Shown piece by piece: positions 12,247 to 22,645 of a DNA stretch of 64,000 nt. The first letter of the stretch is position 1; each line of letters opens with the position of its first letter. Made by a program: the position numbers and the translations under genes. The stretch comes from Gautieria morchelliformis (Eukaryota; Basidiomycota; Agaricomycetes; Gomphales; Gomphaceae): positions 62,001-126,000 of the forward strand of contig WHVA01000248.1 of assembly GCA_015179125.1 (NCBI GenBank), given 5' to 3'. Under the pieces are notes generated by a model. The model worked only from the letters and a program-made list of their open reading frames with translations. It searched no databases and had not been told where the DNA came from.

Positions 12247-13027
12247 TCACCCCCCCTCTAGCGTGCTGCATCCTCGAAGCACGGGACACGAGGGATTGAA
12301 ATGCCAGAGAGCGGATTCGGCGAGGGGCTTCGGGGTGTGTCCTATAGAACTCACGGAGTTTGTCTGGAGCGGAGACATCTTGCTCTGGGACCCACGAATT
12401 CTCCTCATACCCATACCCTTCCCATTTCACAAGGAATTGGAGTCGTCCTCGCACAAACCAGCTGTCCAGGATCTGTTCCAAGGGAGTCTGTTGTGTGGCG
12501 GAATGTACATGGTTGTTGTATTGGAATTCCACCAGTGGAAGTAACTCATCCCAGTCATCCTGCCTCTCATTGACAAAGAGGCGGAGATATTGCTCCAACT
12601 CCTGATTGACCTGTTCCGTCTGTCCGTCACCCTGTGGATGGTACGCTGTGGTGGTAGCCAGCTTTATGCCGAGCAGGCGGTAGAGCTCCCGAGTCAGTTC
12701 CGCAACAAACTGTGGACCTCGGTCGGAAACAACTTGCTTCGGGAGCCCATGCAACTTCCAGACATGTGCAAGGAACAGGCGGGCCGCTCCGAGGGCTGTG
12801 ATCGTCGTGTGCGTCGGAATGAAGTGGGACACCTTGCTTACCGAGTCCACGACGTTCATGATCGCGTGGTAGCCATGAGACTCTGGGAGTTCAACGATGA
12901 AGTCGACACTGATGGTGTCCCAGCGGTATTTGGGAATTGGGAGCGGAACAAGTTCTCCGACGGGCGGATGTCGTTGCGCTTTAGTTCGGAGACAAAGGTC
13001 ACATGTCTTCACGTACTGTCCAATGTA
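11969..13027 (-). pseudogene. Gypsy integrase plus chromodomain, internally deleted
   Basis: The frame starts directly after the copia insertion with KTCDLCLRTKAQRH, the second half of the HHCC zinc finger. The DDE core follows: DTISVDFIVELP, then SDRGPQFVAEL, then GDGQTEQVNQELEQYL. After YNNHVHSATQQTP it jumps straight to LEQILDSWFVRGRLQFLVKW, a chromodomain. In intact relatives some 170 residues, including the GPY/F module, separate these points, so this is an in-frame deletion. The chromodomain (aromatic KWEGYGYEENSW) should target integration to modified histones. The C-terminus continues into the LTR. Confidence 0.85.
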
Positions 13028-13032
13028 GCGGG

Positions 13033-13290
13033 TGTTGAATCTGCACTCTGATTAGCTCAGGCATTCAGATGGACATGAATGACTGTTTTATTGTTACCTG
13101 CACTCTGATTAGCTACAGTGCAGGTGATATGGCGTAAGTAAGGTAGACTGGTACTCGGAATAGGATGTTCTTACCTCAGGCGTTCAGATGGACATGAACG
13201 ACTGAGGAAAGGAGGGACGGCGGGGTTAGAAACTGATAAGCCGACACGTATGTGGGTCCATGTGGACCGTATGACATCGCAGTTCCAACA
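13033..13290 (-). repeat. Copia LTR, left (3' LTR)
   Basis: It pairs with 17862-18119. Inside the LTR two motifs are each present twice: tgcactctgattagct, and a 28-bp block beginning caggcgttcagatggacatg. Confidence 0.95.
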
Positions 13291-13300
13291 CTCCCCCTCG
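13291..13300 (-). other. Copia polypurine tract
   Basis: The minus strand reads CGAGGGGGAG immediately before the 3' LTR, the expected plus-strand primer site for reverse transcription. Confidence 0.8.
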
Positions 13301-13369
13301 ATGTAAAGACGGGAACAGCAGGAAAGGAATAGGAGAGAAGGGAAGAGAACAGGGGAGTGGAGAGGAGGG

Positions 13370-16300
13370 TCAGGGGTTCGAGTGGATGCCGAGAAGTTTC
13401 ATCAGTTTGTCGTGAGCGGGTCTAGGTAAGGCCTTCGTGAGGATGTCGGCGATCATGTTAGAGGTAGATACATGATAGAAATTGACGTCCCCTTCGTGGA
13501 CGCGTTCACGAACGTAGTGGTGTTGGACGTCAAAATGTTTTGATTGTGCATGGTAGGAGGGATCTTTAATGATGGATACAGTGCCCATGTTATCGCTTTG
13601 GATGCGAGTGGGGGCGTTTTGCTTGTGACCTAGGAGCTCTAGGAGGTTCCGAAGCCAAACAGCCTCCTTCGATGCGTGACAGGCTGATGAGTATTCGGCC
13701 TCACAGCTTGATGTTGTCATGGACGTTTGCTTTTTGGAGCTCCAGGTAACAGCGCCGACACCGAGAAAGAATGCGTAGCCTGACACAGATCTCCTGCTAT
13801 CGGTGTCAGAGGCGTAATCAGAGTCGGCAGAGCCGGTTAGGGAGATGTGTGGGAAGGTACCGCTGAGAGTGAGGCGGTAGGTGCGTGTAGCGTTCAGGTA
13901 CGTCAGGACGTGTTTTACAGCGTTCCAGTGTGGCACCCCGGGATTCATGGCAAATTGCGAGAGGCGATTGACAGAGAATGTGATGTCGGGACGGGTGCAC
14001 ATGGACGCGTACATCATGGATCCTATGGCGGCGCGGTACGGTACTTTGGACATTGCGGCGATCTCGTCGGGGGACGTAGGTGACTGGGCTGGGGAGAGAT
14101 CTTTGGCGGCAGTATTGAGCGGAGTCCACACGGGGTGGGCCGTCTCGAGGTTGAAACGTTTTACGATGCGTTCAATATACGCGGATTGGCTTAGGGATAT
14201 AGTTCTCGTGTTCCGGTTGCGGGAGATCTCGATGCCGAGCATCCAGCGGATGTCACCCAGGTCAGTGATATCTATGTCGGATCGAAGGTCACGTACGATC
14301 ACGTCGAGCTCAGCGTTGCTGCTGGCAGCGGCGGCCATGTTGTCGGTATGTATTACTACGATGGAACTCCCGAGCTCGGTTGAGCGGCTGTATACACAGT
14401 GGTCGACCGGGTTACGAGTGAAGCCGTGTGAGACCATCGCCTTGTCTAGCGTCTTGTTCCACTGACGCCCTGACTGTTTAAGTCCGTAGAGCCCTTTTTG
14501 TAACCGACAGACATGATTTTCCATTCCTTCAACGATACTCCCTTCGGCCTGCTCCATGTATATTTCTTCATCGAGGTTGGAGTGGAGGTACGCAGTTTTG
14601 ACATCGAGTTGTCGTAATTCCCAGTTGAGGGTGGCGGTGATGGAGAGTATGACGTGAAATGATTCGAGGTGGGCGACGGGTGAGAAAGTATCGTGGTAGT
14701 CCTGACCAGCGATCTGAGTGAAACCTTTCGCAACGATACGGACTTTAAGCTTGGCCATCCTGCCAGACTCATCGCGTTTGATATGGCAGACGGTTTTGCT
14801 CTTTATGACCCGCTTTCCGATAGGGACTGAGTTGCGAGGCACGAGGTCCCAGACATGGTGCTTCTTCATGGACTGCAGCTCAGAGTCCATCCCTTGTTGC
14901 CAGATTGGGCCGTTTGGGCCCTTGAGGGCTTCGGTGAAGGATGTGGGGTCCTCCTCCTCGTGTACTATACCTGCTAGAGCCATGTCCTCGATGAAATGGG
15001 TCTCAAAATTGGTGTTTCTTTCGGCAGATCGGGCAAGGTGAGCGGTGGTGCTGGCGGAAGTAATTTCGGCGACGGTGCGCTCAGTACGGCTAGTGTATGG
15101 GAGGTTACGCATGGCTGCACCGGCTGCGGAAGGCTGGGGTGTGCGTGGTGAACGGCGAGGTGCATCGGTGAGGACGACGGTATCAGAGCGAGCGGGTAGG
15201 TTGGGTCCTGTCTCGATATCTTCGATTTGGATGTGCGGTGTGGCTTGATCGGCCTCAATCTCCTCAATCTGATTGTGAGGTGCACCTTCACCGGTTGTCA
15301 CCCTGGTTTCCTCACCTGCAGGGATGTCGCTCGGTACGGGCTCGTAATCGCCATCGTCATTGTCACTCGTCGTCTTTTCTTCTCCGATTACGAGGCCGGG
15401 ATGTAGTGGACGCGGTTGGGCGTCTTGGGATTCGATGAAGGATACATTGCGTGATGTGATGATTTGGCCAGTCGCACGGTTGTAACATCTATACGCTTTC
15501 GAATTCTGCGCGTAGCCCACTAGGACACATTCAGTCGAGCGGTTGTAGATTTTTGGGACGTGCTGGTTTTGGATGAGTACAAAAGCTCTACATCCGATCT
15601 CCCGTAGGTGCGATAGGTCAGGTTTATGTCCTGTCCACGCCTCATATGGGGTCACATCATTCAGCACCTTTGTGGGTGTGCGGTTTTTGAGATATACCGC
15701 GGTCATCATGCACTCCCCCCACAGACTTGGAGGTAAGTTTGCATCGGATCTTATCGAACGCGCCCTTGACATCAGGGTACGGTGGCTTCGTTCGACTACA
15801 CCGTTCTTGGCAGAAGTGTATGGTGCCGTAGTTAGGTGGTGGATGCCGTGGCTGTGGAGGTATCTCTCATAAAGTTTGGACGTGTATTCTCCACCGTTGT
15901 CAGTGATAAAGCGTCTGATGGGGCGATTGGCTTGGCGTTCTGCAAGGGACAGCCAGTTGGTGAAGGCGGTAAGGGCATCACTCTTTTTCGCGAGTAGGTA
16001 GGACCATGTGTGTCTGGAGTGATCATCTATGAAGTTTAGGACATAAACTTTTCCACCGGCGGGTACATCCTCAGGCCCGGTGATATCAGAGTAGACAGTG
16101 TCGAGTATCACCCCAGCTCTCTCATTCACACGCACTTTCGGTACTGGCTGCTTGGCCTGTTTGCCGAGGATACAATGTTCGCAGGTCGGTGGTACGGAGG
16201 AGAGGTCGGTAGGCATACCTGAGACCATGCCCTTCTTTGCCATACTTATGATGGATTGGTAACTGACGTGGCCTAGACGCTTGTGCCAGGTTTCGAGACT

Positions 16301-17767
16301 GGCGGGAGCTCTGGCAATATTAGCGTAGGACTGAGTAGAGGGAGGAGTAGGAACGTAATAAAGTCCGCCTGGCGTTCTCGTCCCTCTGAGTATCTCCCAT
16401 TTCTGTTGGTCGTAGACGCGACATTGGTTCTTGGAGAAGATGGAAAAGTAATTGTCGTCATCACCGAGTTTCCCAACGGATATTAGTTTAATGGCAGCGT
16501 CGGGGACGTAGAGGACTTTTCGAAGGGTGATTGATTGGCCGTTCAGTGTTTTGACCGTAATGTCACCCATACCGACGGCTTGAGCAATAGACCCGTTCAT
16601 CCCTTTTTTGGGACGGGGAGTGATCGGGCTTAGCTTGGTAAAGTCGCTCCTGCATGGCGTGCAGTGGATCGAAGCACCAGAGTCAAGGAAGTGTGGGATG
16701 AAGTCGGTCGAGGCGAGGACGAGCTCTGGGATCGCAGCGTCGTGTCTGTGCGTTATCCAGTCAATGCTGCAGGTGGCCTCCTTGTCCGTGCATGCGAGCG
16801 ACCAGTCAGTGTCATAGAAGTGGTCGTCAGGTTGATAGAACGAGATAGGGTGAGATGTGGTCGTTGGACATCTGGTGGCGGCAACGTTGGCAGTCTCGCA
16901 TTTGGGCTCCCCCACGACGTTGGTGACAGCAGCTAGGGCAGTATTCTCCTTCTTAGCACGAGCATGGGGACCCCCACCCTCGTTGCCAACGCCGGGGCGC
17001 CAGCACTTCTCCTTCGAGTGGCCGGGCTTGTTACAGTTGGAGCAGATAACTCTGGGCTTCTTAGTAGCGACAGCAGCGAGAGCCTCTTCAGCGGCGGTAG
17101 CGTGGTTGGCGTGGCGGACCTTGGAGGCCTCGAAGTGCAGGCGTGCCTTGAGGCCATCGAAGGATATACCGTCCTTGGTGGAGGTGAGTAGGCCCTCGAG
17201 TTGCTCACGGATGGGAGTGTAGAAGTCGTGGGAGAGAGCGTTGAGACATATCATGATCATCCAGTTGTCCTCTTTGATAGGGCCGGCCGCGAACATGTCC
17301 TTCGTTACGTGTTCGAGCGCGAGGAGAGTCACGTCTATATCGATGCCAGGGGAGAAACGCGTGGCGAGGGCGCGCTTTAGCAAGGAGACTTGATGCATCG
17401 GGCCGAGTGTGGAGAATGAGTCGTGAATACGATGCCATGCATCGGCGGCAGTCGCGCAATTCGAGATGACGTGGTGAAGGGAGGAGTCCATCATCAGTTG
17501 TAACGTGAAAATGAGTGTGTTGTTTTTAGCAGTCCACAGCGCCTTCTCGGATGGGAGAGAGTCGGGGGGAGAAGATGAGAAGGGGTCGTTTTTGTCGATG
17601 TACTTCCAGAGACCGCTGGTAGCTAGAAGTGATTTAGCCTCGCTAGCCCAGGAGTCGTAGTTCTTGCCGCCTAGGAGTAACTTAGACATCTTGGGGCGGG
17701 CCCAGTTTTCGGGTATGAAGGAAGTAATGGAAGACGCGGCGGCCATTGTGAGGGAATAGAGTGGCAA
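13370..17767 (-). CDS. Copia Gag-Pol polyprotein (1465 aa) with altered RT active site
   Basis: One uninterrupted frame holds all copia domains in order: gag (N-terminal ~230 residues), zinc knuckle CSNCNKPGHSKEKC, protease (FLDSGASIHC), integrase (HKRLGH..., CEHCILGK, DITGP, FITDNGGEYTS, NGVVERSHRTLM), reverse transcriptase (QLDVKTAYLHSNLDEEIYM) and RNase H (SADSDYASDTDSRRSVSGY, SSCEAEY). The RT catalytic box reads IHTDNMAAA where relatives have a V/T-D-D pair. The second catalytic Asp is Asn (codon 14342-14344, AAC), a one-base change at a CpG. The enzyme is therefore probably inactive although the frame is open. Confidence 0.93.
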   Translation of the reverse strand: MPLYSLTMAAASSITSFIPENWARPKMSKLLLGGKNYDSWASEAKSLLATSGLWKYIDKNDPFSSSPPDSLPSEKALWTAKNNTLIFTLQLMMDSSLHHVISNCATAADAWHRIHDSFSTLGPMHQVSLLKRALATRFSPGIDIDVTLLALEHVTKDMFAAGPIKEDNWMIMICLNALSHDFYTPIREQLEGLLTSTKDGISFDGLKARLHFEASKVRHANHATAAEEALAAVATKKPRVICSNCNKPGHSKEKCWRPGVGNEGGGPHARAKKENTALAAVTNVVGEPKCETANVAATRCPTTTSHPISFYQPDDHFYDTDWSLACTDKEATCSIDWITHRHDAAIPELVLASTDFIPHFLDSGASIHCTPCRSDFTKLSPITPRPKKGMNGSIAQAVGMGDITVKTLNGQSITLRKVLYVPDAAIKLISVGKLGDDDNYFSIFSKNQCRVYDQQKWEILRGTRTPGGLYYVPTPPSTQSYANIARAPASLETWHKRLGHVSYQSIISMAKKGMVSGMPTDLSSVPPTCEHCILGKQAKQPVPKVRVNERAGVILDTVYSDITGPEDVPAGGKVYVLNFIDDHSRHTWSYLLAKKSDALTAFTNWLSLAERQANRPIRRFITDNGGEYTSKLYERYLHSHGIHHLTTAPYTSAKNGVVERSHRTLMSRARSIRSDANLPPSLWGECMMTAVYLKNRTPTKVLNDVTPYEAWTGHKPDLSHLREIGCRAFVLIQNQHVPKIYNRSTECVLVGYAQNSKAYRCYNRATGQIITSRNVSFIESQDAQPRPLHPGLVIGEEKTTSDNDDGDYEPVPSDIPAGEETRVTTGEGAPHNQIEEIEADQATPHIQIEDIETGPNLPARSDTVVLTDAPRRSPRTPQPSAAGAAMRNLPYTSRTERTVAEITSASTTAHLARSAERNTNFETHFIEDMALAGIVHEEEDPTSFTEALKGPNGPIWQQGMDSELQSMKKHHVWDLVPRNSVPIGKRVIKSKTVCHIKRDESGRMAKLKVRIVAKGFTQIAGQDYHDTFSPVAHLESFHVILSITATLNWELRQLDVKTAYLHSNLDEEIYMEQAEGSIVEGMENHVCRLQKGLYGLKQSGRQWNKTLDKAMVSHGFTRNPVDHCVYSRSTELGSSIVVIHTDNMAAAASSNAELDVIVRDLRSDIDITDLGDIRWMLGIEISRNRNTRTISLSQSAYIERIVKRFNLETAHPVWTPLNTAAKDLSPAQSPTSPDEIAAMSKVPYRAAIGSMMYASMCTRPDITFSVNRLSQFAMNPGVPHWNAVKHVLTYLNATRTYRLTLSGTFPHISLTGSADSDYASDTDSRRSVSGYAFFLGVGAVTWSSKKQTSMTTSSCEAEYSSACHASKEAVWLRNLLELLGHKQNAPTRIQSDNMGTVSIIKDPSYHAQSKHFDVQHHYVRERVHEGDVNFYHVSTSNMIADILTKALPRPAHDKLMKLLGIHSNP

Positions 17768-17848
17768 CGCGCGTTAGGGACAAAAATCGAGGGTTCTCGG
17801 ATCGAATTTGCATGGTGATGCTATAGGTTGGTATCAGTAGTGCAACGG

Positions 17849-17861
17849 TTGGCCCATAACC
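17849..17861 (-). other. Copia primer-binding site (half initiator tRNA-Met type)
   Basis: Directly after the 5' LTR the minus strand reads GGTTATGGGCC. This is close to the complement of the anticodon region of initiator tRNA-Met, the internal-priming mode known for Drosophila copia and Ty5. Confidence 0.7.
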
Positions 17862-18119
17862 TGTTGAATCTGCACTCTGATTAGCTCAGGCGTTCAGATG
17901 GACATGAACGACTGTTTTATTGTTACCTGCACTCTGATTAGCTACAGTGCAGGTGATATGGCGTAAGTAAGGTAGACTGGTACTCGGAATAGGATGTTCT
18001 TACCTCAGGCGTTCAGATGGACATGAACGACTGAGGAAAGGAGGGACGGCGGGGTTAGAAACTGATAAGCCGACACGTATGTGGGTCTGTGTGGACCGTA
18101 TGACATCGCAGTTCCAACA
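17862..18119 (-). repeat. Copia LTR, right (5' LTR)
   Basis: It matches the left LTR at all but four of 258 positions. Two of the four differences are CpG transitions in the left copy. Confidence 0.95.
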
Positions 18120-20798
18120 GCGGGACATCTGAGGCCACCAGTAATTCCGAGCCACTAACTCCAGCGTCTTCCACCTGCCAGCATGCCCAGCGACCCGTGT
18201 GTCATGGTGCTGGGACACGATGCGGTGGCGGAGGTCCGCCCCACCTGGAACATAGACCTTGCCTCTGAAGTGGAGCAGTCCATCACGTTCTGACCATTCT
18301 GCTGCCCGTACAGACCGTGAGTGCCCTTTCCGAAGTTCCTCCACCGCCTTCACCACCGACTCCTCCTTCTCTCCATTCCGGTACTGCCTCCGGATGTCCC
18401 GGAGAATTTCCGCTTCCACCCCAACTGCAGTCACTCCCTCTAGGGCACGGATTGCAAAGAGACTTGGGCAGAGCAGTGTCATATCCGCGTTGTCTCCACT
18501 TCCGCTTCCATGATCTGCACGGCGGGATAGGGCATCGGGCTTGCCCATGGTGTGGCCGGGGCGGTGGTGGAGCATGAAGTCAAACCAGGACAGGTGTAGG
18601 GACAACCGTGCTTGTCGTCGGTTCAACTTCTTAGATGTGCAGAAATACTCGAGGTTCTTGTGGTCTGTCCAGATCTCAAACGGGCATAGAGCACCCTCGA
18701 GGAAGTGTCGCCACTCCTCCAGCGCTTGGATGATTGCCAGCATCCCCTTGTTGTGGATCTCATAGTTCCGCTCGACCGGACTAAGGCTTTTAGAGAAGAA
18801 GGCAATCGGATGCCATCCCCCATCATCTTCCGATGGCTGTTGTGACAAGACTGCTCCGGTAGCTGTGTCGGAAGAATCCGCCTCGACTCGATAAGGGCGA
18901 GAGTCGTCGGGAAAGATCAGGACCGGGGCAGAAGTGATCAGCTCCTTGAGTTTGTCAAAGGAGGCCTGTTCCGGCTCTCCCCACTGCCATCCAACCTCCT
19001 TCTTGGTGAGGTCGAAGAGGGCACGAGCGTGGCAGGAGAAGTCCTTGATGAACCGCCGGTAGAAATTGACAAACCCAATGAAGGACTGGACCTCTTTCTT
19101 GTTCCGTGGCACAGACCAATCCGATACACCAGAAACTTTGACTGGGTCCATTTCCACCTTTCCTTCCGACACAATCACCCCAAGATACTCTATCCGCGTC
19201 CACTCAAATTCGCACTTTTCTGGCTTGAGACATAGGTTGTATTCCCGGAGCCATTCCAGCACTCTCCGCACGACTTCCCGATGTTCTGACATTGTTTTTG
19301 TGAAGATGAGGATGTCATCGAGGTAGACACAGACAACCCCTTCCGCTATCATGTCACGGAAAATGTCATTCATCATCGTCTGGAATGTGGCGGGACTGTT
19401 GGTGAGGCCAAAGAACATGACCTGTGGCTCAAAGAGTCCTCGGTTGGTGCGGAATGCGGCCTTCCACTCGTCTCCCTCCCGGATCCGAACATTATTGAAG
19501 CCCCAGCGGACATCCAGCTTAGTGAAGTACCTTGCCCCGCGGAGTTGTGTGATTAGTTCGGAAATGAGTGGAATGGGGTACTGGTTCTTGATCGTGATCA
19601 CATCCAAGGCCCGGTAATCCTGCACAAGTCTGAGCGAGCCGTCCTTCTTCTTGATGAAGAACACCGGAGATGCCATGGGTGACTTGGAGGGGCGGAGCCT
19701 CCCTGTACGGAGGTTTTCCGCAAGGAATGCATTGAGCTCTACCTGCTCCTTGGGTGACAGCGGGTAGACTTTGCAGTTGGTGGGCTTTGACCCAGGCTCC
19801 AACTCGATGGCATGGTCCCACAGCTTCTGTGGAGGCAGGGCATCAAACGACTCCTTGGCAAAGACGTCCTCGAACTCCCGCAGGTACTCCGGAATTTCCG
19901 CCTCCACTCTATCATGCTTCTTGGAGGCTTCAGCAAGGTGTTGCGAAATATTTCCGGTGGCGTGGATGTGTTCCGCTTCCGGTGGAAGGTTTACGTACAG
20001 CAAGCGCTCCCCTTCCACCAGAGTGTCTCCCATGCCGAGTCGGATGACGTCGGAGTCGGAATCGGAATCGGAATCGGAAGTGGGACCCGGTTCAAATTCC
20101 GCTTCCGAGTCTTCTTCTGCAAGCAGTGGATGGGGGCCAGAACGACATGTCTGTATGAGCCGTTCGGTCTTCCGCTGCTCCTGGCACTCCTTCCGCACTT
20201 CCGACCGGCACATGTGACACTTGGCTGGGCATCGACTCATCAGTACCTTCCGAGTCTGCCAATTGATCTCCGGGTTGTGCTCCTGAAGCCAGGTAAATCT
20301 GAGGATGACATCTTGCTTCCCCAGGCTGGTGACTGCAAAGGAAGTGCGTTCTGAGTGTCCATCATAGCGGAGAATTGTGTCTACTATCTTCATGATGGAC
20401 CCTGCCTCATTGGGGCTTCCATCCACATTGAATACCGGGATTGCACGTTGCAACTTCCGCGTGGTCAGTCGGTTCCGTTCCACATAGTCCCGGTCTATAA
20501 ACTGACCAGTGGCCCTGCAATCGACAAGGGCGGGTCCGGATTTGACTTCCCCCGGATCTGTCATCTGGATCTCCACCTTAATGACTAGTGACTTGGGGCC
20601 AGGGGTGGCAGCAACAACATAGCGCTTCGGGAGGCGTCTCTCCCAAGGGCGGATGCGAGGTGGATGGGGTGTCGGATTTGGTTTTTGTGTGACTTTATCC
20701 GGTGGGTCTGTACGAAGTGAGGGGTGTGGGGGCTTTTCATTCTCTACTTCAAGACAGGCAAACCGGTTATGTACAGGCAGCAGGGGCACACATCTCAC
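18120..20798 (-). pseudogene. Gypsy Pol: protease, reverse transcriptase, RNase H, integrase N-terminus
   Basis: A long minus-strand frame of about 890 codons is cut by the nested copia element at the integrase zinc finger (...WWPQMSR). The protease region reads ALVDCRATGQFIDRDYV; the glycine expected after D-S/C is Arg (AGG, 20514-20516), a G-to-A change at a CpG. RT has LRLVQDYRALD and YLDDILIF intact. RNase H has RVEADSSDTATGAVLSQQ and the tether YEIHNKGMLAIIQALEEW. The integrase linker has HDTRVAGHAGRWKT (HHCC start). The frame running below 18120 is only read-through into the copia LTR. Confidence 0.9.
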
Positions 20799-22150
20799 CC
20801 GCTGCGTGTCACAAAATCAGACGCATCTTCCACTTCCGATGCACCATGTTCCGCATTTTCGGAAATTCCTTCCGCAGTGGGCACTCCGCTTATGTCTGCA
20901 AGTGCGAGGAACTCTGGAAGGAGCTCAAGTTTCTCCTCTGTGGTCATAAGCCGGATGTCAAAGGCTTGGGGGCACTCGTGGGCATAGTGGCCTGGTTGTC
21001 GGCATCGGAAGCAGGTGATGGTTCCGTGGCCTTTTCCGTGCATGCGGTCAACATCCATCGGGGCAGGGCCACTCTTCGAGGGAGGGGGGCTAGGGTTCCT
21101 AATAGGAGCAGGTGGAGCAACCATCGGAAATATTTTCCGTGTGGGAATGAATGCACTTCCAGGTTTTGGCACAGGTGGAGTAGGACGAGCGGAACTGCGT
21201 GTCATGTTCCGGTTTGTCTCCACAAAGGCCTTGTTTGCTTCCCTGTTTCGGGACACCCTCTGCGCAGCTTGGTACCACCCTTCCAGGCCATCGAAATCCG
21301 GAGCTCCATCCCCAAGCAGCGCAACTTGGTTCTGGAGTGTCGGATCAAGCCCTCGTCGGAATTTGATGAAGATCATCTTGTCATCGTCATACTCCGCAAG
21401 GTCGATGAGCTCCTGGAAGCGGTCAATGTAGTCATCGACTGGATCCTTGGCCTGGTACCAGCTTGTCCCCTCGAGCTTCGTAAGGGCTGTGAGCTGCTCA
21501 TTTTTCGGGCAGAACTGGTCGGAAAATGTTTTCTTGAAGGCGTCCCAGTCCCGGAAGTAGTTCCCCTTGCCCTTTGCTTCATGTCGGATCACCTTGTTTG
21601 CAAAACGGGCTGCGCGGTCCAACTTGAAAAAGGACAATGCCCAGTGAATCCGAGCCTGGTCGTTCGGAAAGAGGTCTCCGACAATTGCGAAGTAGATGCT
21701 GCATGTGTTGAAGAATGCGCATCCCTTTCCCGATCTCCGTCAAAGTCCACCGGAGTTGTGGGTTTGACCTTTGTCAACTTCACGGACATCCTCTCTCCGC
21801 CAGTTCCGCTTTTCCGAAATCCGGCTCATCCAGCATTGCATTTCCACCACTTTGTGGAATATCTAACTTAGCCAAAATCGTTTGTAAGGCTGTTTCAATT
21901 GCGTCGGTCTTCATCCGGTTCTGCGTCAATTCCTCCTCCATATTCCGAAGACGATCATCCGGATCCATGTCAGAAGGGGAAATATGGGACGGGATTTCTG
22001 GGGTTGGGAGCTCGACGTAAGAAGAGGGGCTGTCGTATACCGTGTGCGTGGAAGAGGTTGCGATCTCCGAGTCGCTGTCTCCGATTCCGAACGCACCTAT
22101 GGCGAATGCAATGCGCAGTACGACCGCCGGTCCTCTAGGGGAGAGACTTT
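20795..22150 (-). pseudogene. Gypsy Gag, frameshifted
   Basis: Gag is spread over three frames. An N-terminal acidic part (22166-21780, with the start reading out of the LTR) contains a short coiled-coil-like region. A short piece follows (...TTPVDFDGDRER, 21789 to ~21725). The main part is ALSFFKLDRAARFANKVI ... DYIDRFQELIDLAEYDDD (about 21725-20795), with zinc knuckle CFRCRQPGHYAHEC near the end. The frame break near 21720, in the block that usually reads GDR.KGR.F.NSC, needs a single-base indel. The end overlaps the pol start by 4 bp. Confidence 0.8.
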
Positions 22151-22155
22151 TCTGC

Positions 22156-22645
22156 TGTAAGGGCAACCCTGGCTGGTTGTGGAGATCACACTACCACACA
22201 ACTGATAAGGGGAAATCCAAAGTATGTATAAATGAACAGAGTATACAAGAGAGGGGATTCTCACCTGACAAGGGGAAATCCAAAGAGAAAAGTCTAAGGA
22301 CCCCCAATGTCAGCGAGCCCGTATTATACTACGCTGCGCAGCCAGGGACAACACTTGGCACCCACCATCAAGCCTGCATCCTCCTGACCTCCCTGACCCT
22401 TGATTGACCCTTGATGCCACCTATTACGCGAGTCGCTTGATTTCCGACACTGTTCCGAGAGTGGAAGTCAGAAATTGGAGTGGAACTGGCAAAGCGAACA
22501 GAACTGGTGGAAGTTCTCCCAGAAGCGGAATAATTTCCGAAAGCGGAGGTGGAGATGGAATCGGAACTGGAAGCGGAGTTGGAAATGGAGTCGGAACTGG
22601 GCGTGGTGTCGGAACTGGAAATGGAAAACAGGGTGTCCCCTGACA
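22156..22645 (-). repeat. Gypsy LTR, right (5' LTR)
   Basis: This is the partner of 11757-12246. The TPR-coding DNA of the NLR resumes at its outer end. Confidence 0.93.

Larger units (their letters stand above)
13033..18119 (-). mobile_element. Ty1/copia LTR retrotransposon, complete, nested in the gypsy element
   Basis: It is a 5,087-bp element with 258-bp LTRs (TGTTGAATC...GTTCCAACA) and a perfect 5-bp target duplication gcggg at 13028-13032 and 18120-18124. The insertion lies inside the integrase zinc-finger region of the host gypsy element; the gypsy frame continues on both sides when the element and one duplication copy are ignored. The LTRs differ at four positions, so the insertion is fairly recent. 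It has a single long polyprotein frame. Confidence 0.96.
11757..22645 (-). mobile_element. Ty3/gypsy chromovirus-like LTR retrotransposon, carrying a nested copia element
   Basis: The element is bounded by 490-bp LTRs with TG...CA ends. The target duplication is gccgg (11752-11756) and gctgg (22646-22650), one mismatch. Removing it rejoins the TPR codons on either side. It is read on the minus strand: gag 22150-20795, pol 20798-18120 and, after the nested copia (13033-18119), integrase and chromodomain 13027-11969. Without the nested element and its target duplication it is about 5.8 kb. It is defective: gag frameshifts, an altered protease active site, a large deletion in the integrase C-terminus, and the nested insertion. 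Confidence 0.92.

Noticed and set aside
18000-18119. C-terminal end of the gypsy pol frame
   Set aside because: These codons are copia LTR sequence read through after the nested insertion, not gypsy protein.
21700-21740. Programmed frameshift within gypsy gag
   Set aside because: It lies inside the conserved N-terminal Gag block rather than at the gag-pol border, so a mutation is more likely.
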